From NCBI GenBank assembly GCA_041738345.1, contig JBGSPX010000015.1:1-54131 (forward strand): a stretch of 54,131 bases of DNA. The letters run 5' to 3'. Shown one piece after another: positions 51,418 through 54,131 of this stretch. Numbering within the stretch: position 1 is the stretch's first letter; each line of letters opens with the position of its first letter. Both the position numbers and the translations under genes were made by a program. The notes below the pieces were generated by a model. That model did not search any database. It was given only the letters and a program-made list of their open reading frames with translations, and had not been told where the DNA came from. Source of the DNA: Proteocatella sp041738345. GTDB lineage: Bacteria; Bacillota; Clostridia; Peptostreptococcales; Filifactoraceae.

Positions 51418-54131
51418 GTTTTATAAAATAAAACCATAAGAAATACTTACATTTTTTTAGGAGGTAATCTATGCAGTGGTTTTACTTGATTTTGGCAGGT
51501 TTTTTCGAAGTTGGTTGGGCAGTAGGACTTAAATTTTCTGACGGATTTACAAAAATAATCCCAAGTATATTTACAGTTGTTACAATGGCAGCAAGTTTAT
51601 ATTTCTTATCGCTATCATTAAAAACACTTCCGCTGAGCAGTTCCTATGCTATATGGACTGGAATAGGCACTATAGGCACTGTAATATTGGGTATTATTAT
51701 TTTTAAAGAACCAGTAAGTGTAGTCCGTATAGTTTGCGTACTGCTTATAGTCGCTGGAATAGTAGGACTTAAGTTAGTTTCTTCAAATTGCTAATACTTT
51801 ATTTATACTTGAAAGGATTATTTATATGAAAAAATTTATTATTGAAGACGATTTTTGGAATCTATTTCCAAACGCTAAAATAGGTATTGTTATATGTCGT
51901 GACATAGACAATTCTATTAATAACGAATCTCATCTTAAAGAAATGCTTTTAGCTTCTGAAAAAGAGTGTTTGAATCATCTTCAAGATTCGGAATTTAGTA
52001 ACAATGCTGTAATAAAAGTATGGAGAGAAGCTTTTCAAAAATTTAAAACTAAAAAGGGAGCTCGTTCTTCTATAGAAGCGCTACTGAAACGAATTTATAA
52101 TGGGAATCATCTTGGAAATATAAATCCTTTGGTTGATATATACAACAGTGCATCCTTAAAATATGCACTTCCCTGTGGAGGAGAAGATATTGATACTTTT
52201 GTAGGTAATATAAAACTTACCCAAGCTGATGGAAATGAAAATTTCATAACTCTTGGTTCTGACAAAAGCGAGCCTCCTTATGAGGGCGAAATTGTTTATA
52301 AAGATGAACTCGGTGCAATCTGTCGTTGCTGGAACTGGAGAGAATCCGTAAGAACTATGTTAACTGAAAATACGAAACATGCATTTTTATGCATAGAATC
52401 AGTTGACGAAAAAAGAACTAATACTTTGTATGAAGCTTTGGATTATCTGAAAGAAAATGTAAGTTCAAATTTAGGCGGAACCTGTGAAAGCTTTGTTTTA
52501 GATGTAAATAATAAAGAAATAAACTTAGAAAGTTTTTAAGAAAGGATATTATATAATGAAAAGTTTTAGCTATAAAGAAATTTATGTAGAAGATGGCGAA
52601 AAAATCTTAGAAATCAATATACTTCCAGATAAATATTGTAATTTTGATTGCATATTCTGTCCCATAGGTCGTTCAAAAAACAAAGTAGATACCCCTCAAC
52701 ATTTCAGCGAATCAGATGCTATACTATCAGAATTAACAGCAGTTATTGAAACTAAAAAACCTGACCTTATTTTTATAAACTCAAAAGGAGAAGCTTTTTT
52801 TAATGATAACTTAGATACTATAGTTGATTATATTAAACATAAAGGAATAAAAGTAAAGCTATTTTCAAATGGATATCTTTTAAAAAAGGAAGCATTTAGA
52901 AACATAGCCAATAAATGTGATGCTGTTGTTGGAGAAATAAAGGTTATAACCGAAGAATCATTTCAAAAAGTCCAACGACCTATACAAGGATATAATTTAG
53001 AAAACTATATCTCAAATATGGCTGAGTTTAGAAATCAATACTCTGGTAAATTTATATTCGAAATTACTATAATAAAAGGTTATAATGACGATGAAGCATC
53101 CGTTGCACAATTAGCTTCCATTATAAAGCAATTGCATCCTGACAAAACAATACTGGTTAGAATGGACGAAGAACCTTTTAAAAAGAAATTAGGCATATCT
53201 GATGAAAGATTTGCTGAAATTTCAAATATACTTTTAAATATTTAAGCTTAATATCATCTTTATGAAGTAGAAATTCCAAAAAATTATTAGGAATTTCTAC
53301 TTTTTTTAAATTAACTATTTACAAGTTCTATTTTTGGTGGTATATTATATTTATTAAGAATAATTACTAATAAGAAAAATATAAAAAATAACATTATATG
53401 GAGGAAACAATAAAATGGAAAAGAAATTTGTATGTTCAGTATGTGGTTATGTTCACACAGGAGAAAGTGCTCCAGATGTATGTCCAGTATGTAAGGTTGG
53501 CGCTGATAAATTCGTAGAGCAATCTGGTGATAGAAGTTGGGCTGATCAACATGTAGTTGGCGTAGCAAAAGATGTAGATGAGAGAATCGTTGAAGGTCTT
53601 AAGGCTAACTTCATGGGAGAATGCACTGAGGTTGGAATGTATCTTGCAATGGCAAGAGTTGCTCATAGAGAAGGCTATCCTGAAATAGGAATGTATTATG
53701 AAAAAGCAGCTTGGGAAGAAGCAGAGCATGCTGCAAAATTTGCAGAACTTCTTGGTGATGTAGTAACTGACTCAACTAAGAAAAACCTTGAACTTAGAGT
53801 AGAAGCTGAAAATGGCGCTTGTGCTGGTAAAAAAGAGCTTGCTACCCTTGCAAAACAACTTAATCTTGATGCAGTTCATGATACAGTTCATGAAATGGCA
53901 AAAGATGAAGCTAGACATGGTTGTGCATTTGAAGGTCTTCTAAAAAGATACTTTGGTTAACAATCCCCCAGTTAATATATACTCTATAAGGAAAGGGGCT
54001 GTCGGATAATGAAGTTTTTTGACAGCTAAAATCCAAAATTTAAAATCTTAGATTATTCAACACTCATAAAAAAGGTGTTTTTAAAAATAATCTAAGATTT
54101 TTTTATGGTTAAAATATTTTTTTGCATTACA

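Noticed and set aside
51418..51470. Genes after the guanidine riboswitch not placed in the feature list: 51471-51794 (+) Gdx/SugE guanidinium exporter, 107 aa SMR protein, E13 in FFEVGWAVGLKFSDGF, four membrane segments, confidence 0.92; 51826-52539 (+) B3/B4 tRNA-binding-domain protein, 237 aa, role unknown, 0.85; 52556-53245 (+) radical SAM protein, 229 aa, cluster cysteines C28, C32, C35 in CNFDCIFC, COG0731-like, function unknown, 0.85.
   Set aside because: Not rejected as genes: these are supported coding regions and should be read as part of the annotation. They are recorded here and in the guanidine finding; only a precise function for the last two was rejected, for lack of specific motifs.
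53266..54107. Last unit of the window: terminator 53266-53307 (+; 12-bp stem AGTAGAAATTCC/GGAATTTCTACT plus T7, 0.9); promoter 53318-53346 (+; TTTACA-17-TATATT, 0.75); 53415-53960 (+) reverse rubrerythrin, 181 aa, N-terminal rubredoxin with C7, C10, C23, C26 then a diiron ferritin-like domain, an NADH-linked peroxidase for oxygen and peroxide defence, 0.93; terminator 54042-54107 (+; 16-bp perfect stem plus T-run, 0.75).
   Set aside because: Not rejected as features: they are supported and belong to the annotation. The rejected reading was a classical rubrerythrin, in which the rubredoxin domain is C-terminal; here it is N-terminal.
1..54131. CRISPR arrays, tRNA or rRNA genes, prophage or transposase genes
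   Set aside because: No spaced direct repeats, no cloverleaf or rRNA sequence and no transposase or phage gene was recognised by eye on either strand.

Overview
The window is AT-rich DNA from a strictly anaerobic, amino-acid-fermenting Clostridia-type Firmicute, most like the Peptostreptococcaceae and relatives. The evidence is the complete 2-hydroxyacyl-CoA dehydratase fermentation operon, the T-box, cobalamin and guanidine riboswitches, the Gram-positive order of the S10-spc-alpha ribosomal cluster, strong AGGAGG ribosome binding sites, a reverse rubrerythrin, and SucD/4-hydroxybutyrate dehydrogenase. I do not assign a species.

Layout. (1) 1-8401, minus strand: a Stickland reductive-branch operon, ykvI-hadA-hadI-hadB-hadC-acdB-etfB-etfA, with etfA cut by the window edge. 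A near-consensus sigma-54 promoter (8433-8448) precedes it, and the adjacent gene (8662-10374) encodes a PAS-PAS-AAA+-HTH sigma-54 activator. A perfect 20-bp inverted repeat between them can be both terminator and enhancer site. (2) 10405-11910: a DUF554 membrane protein and a nitrilase-family (omega-amidase-like) hydrolase, probably co-transcribed with the activator. (3) 12032-17114, minus strand: a T-box-controlled operon with a polar amino acid ABC transporter, a LarA-type nickel racemase homologue and a class I/II aminotransferase. The T-box leader also carries a 35-codon, Arg-codon-rich leader ORF with a perfect Shine-Dalgarno. Its initiation region is complementary to the 5' strand of T-box Stem I; this is my best candidate for an undescribed regulatory device. 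(4) 17144-23035: patatin-like phospholipase, CinA-domain protein, Lon-like protease, amidohydrolase. (5) 23301-24979: divergent control region with paired palindromes and the plus-strand alanine/sodium symporter gene. (6) 24989-27825: sucD-4hbD behind a cobalamin riboswitch and terminator. (7) 27926-43691: the S10-spc-alpha cluster, rpsJ to rplQ, with its own promoter and a structured leader. (8) 43712-51224: rpoB-rpoC with its own promoter. The usual rplKAJL upstream and rpsL-rpsG-fusA-tuf downstream are absent here. (9) 51247-53307, plus strand: guanidine-I riboswitch, Gdx exporter, B3/B4-domain protein and radical SAM protein. (10) 53318-54131: reverse rubrerythrin and its terminator region.

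How the genes fit together. Amino acids enter by YkvI, AlaT or the ABC system. Aminotransferase and 2-hydroxyacid enzymes could supply 2-hydroxyacids to HadA/HadBC, and AcdB-EtfAB reduces the enoyl-CoA, disposing of electrons. SucD/4HbD is a second electron sink for succinyl-CoA and may respond to B12 supply. All functions are read from sequence motifs and family knowledge; nothing was searched or computed with tools.
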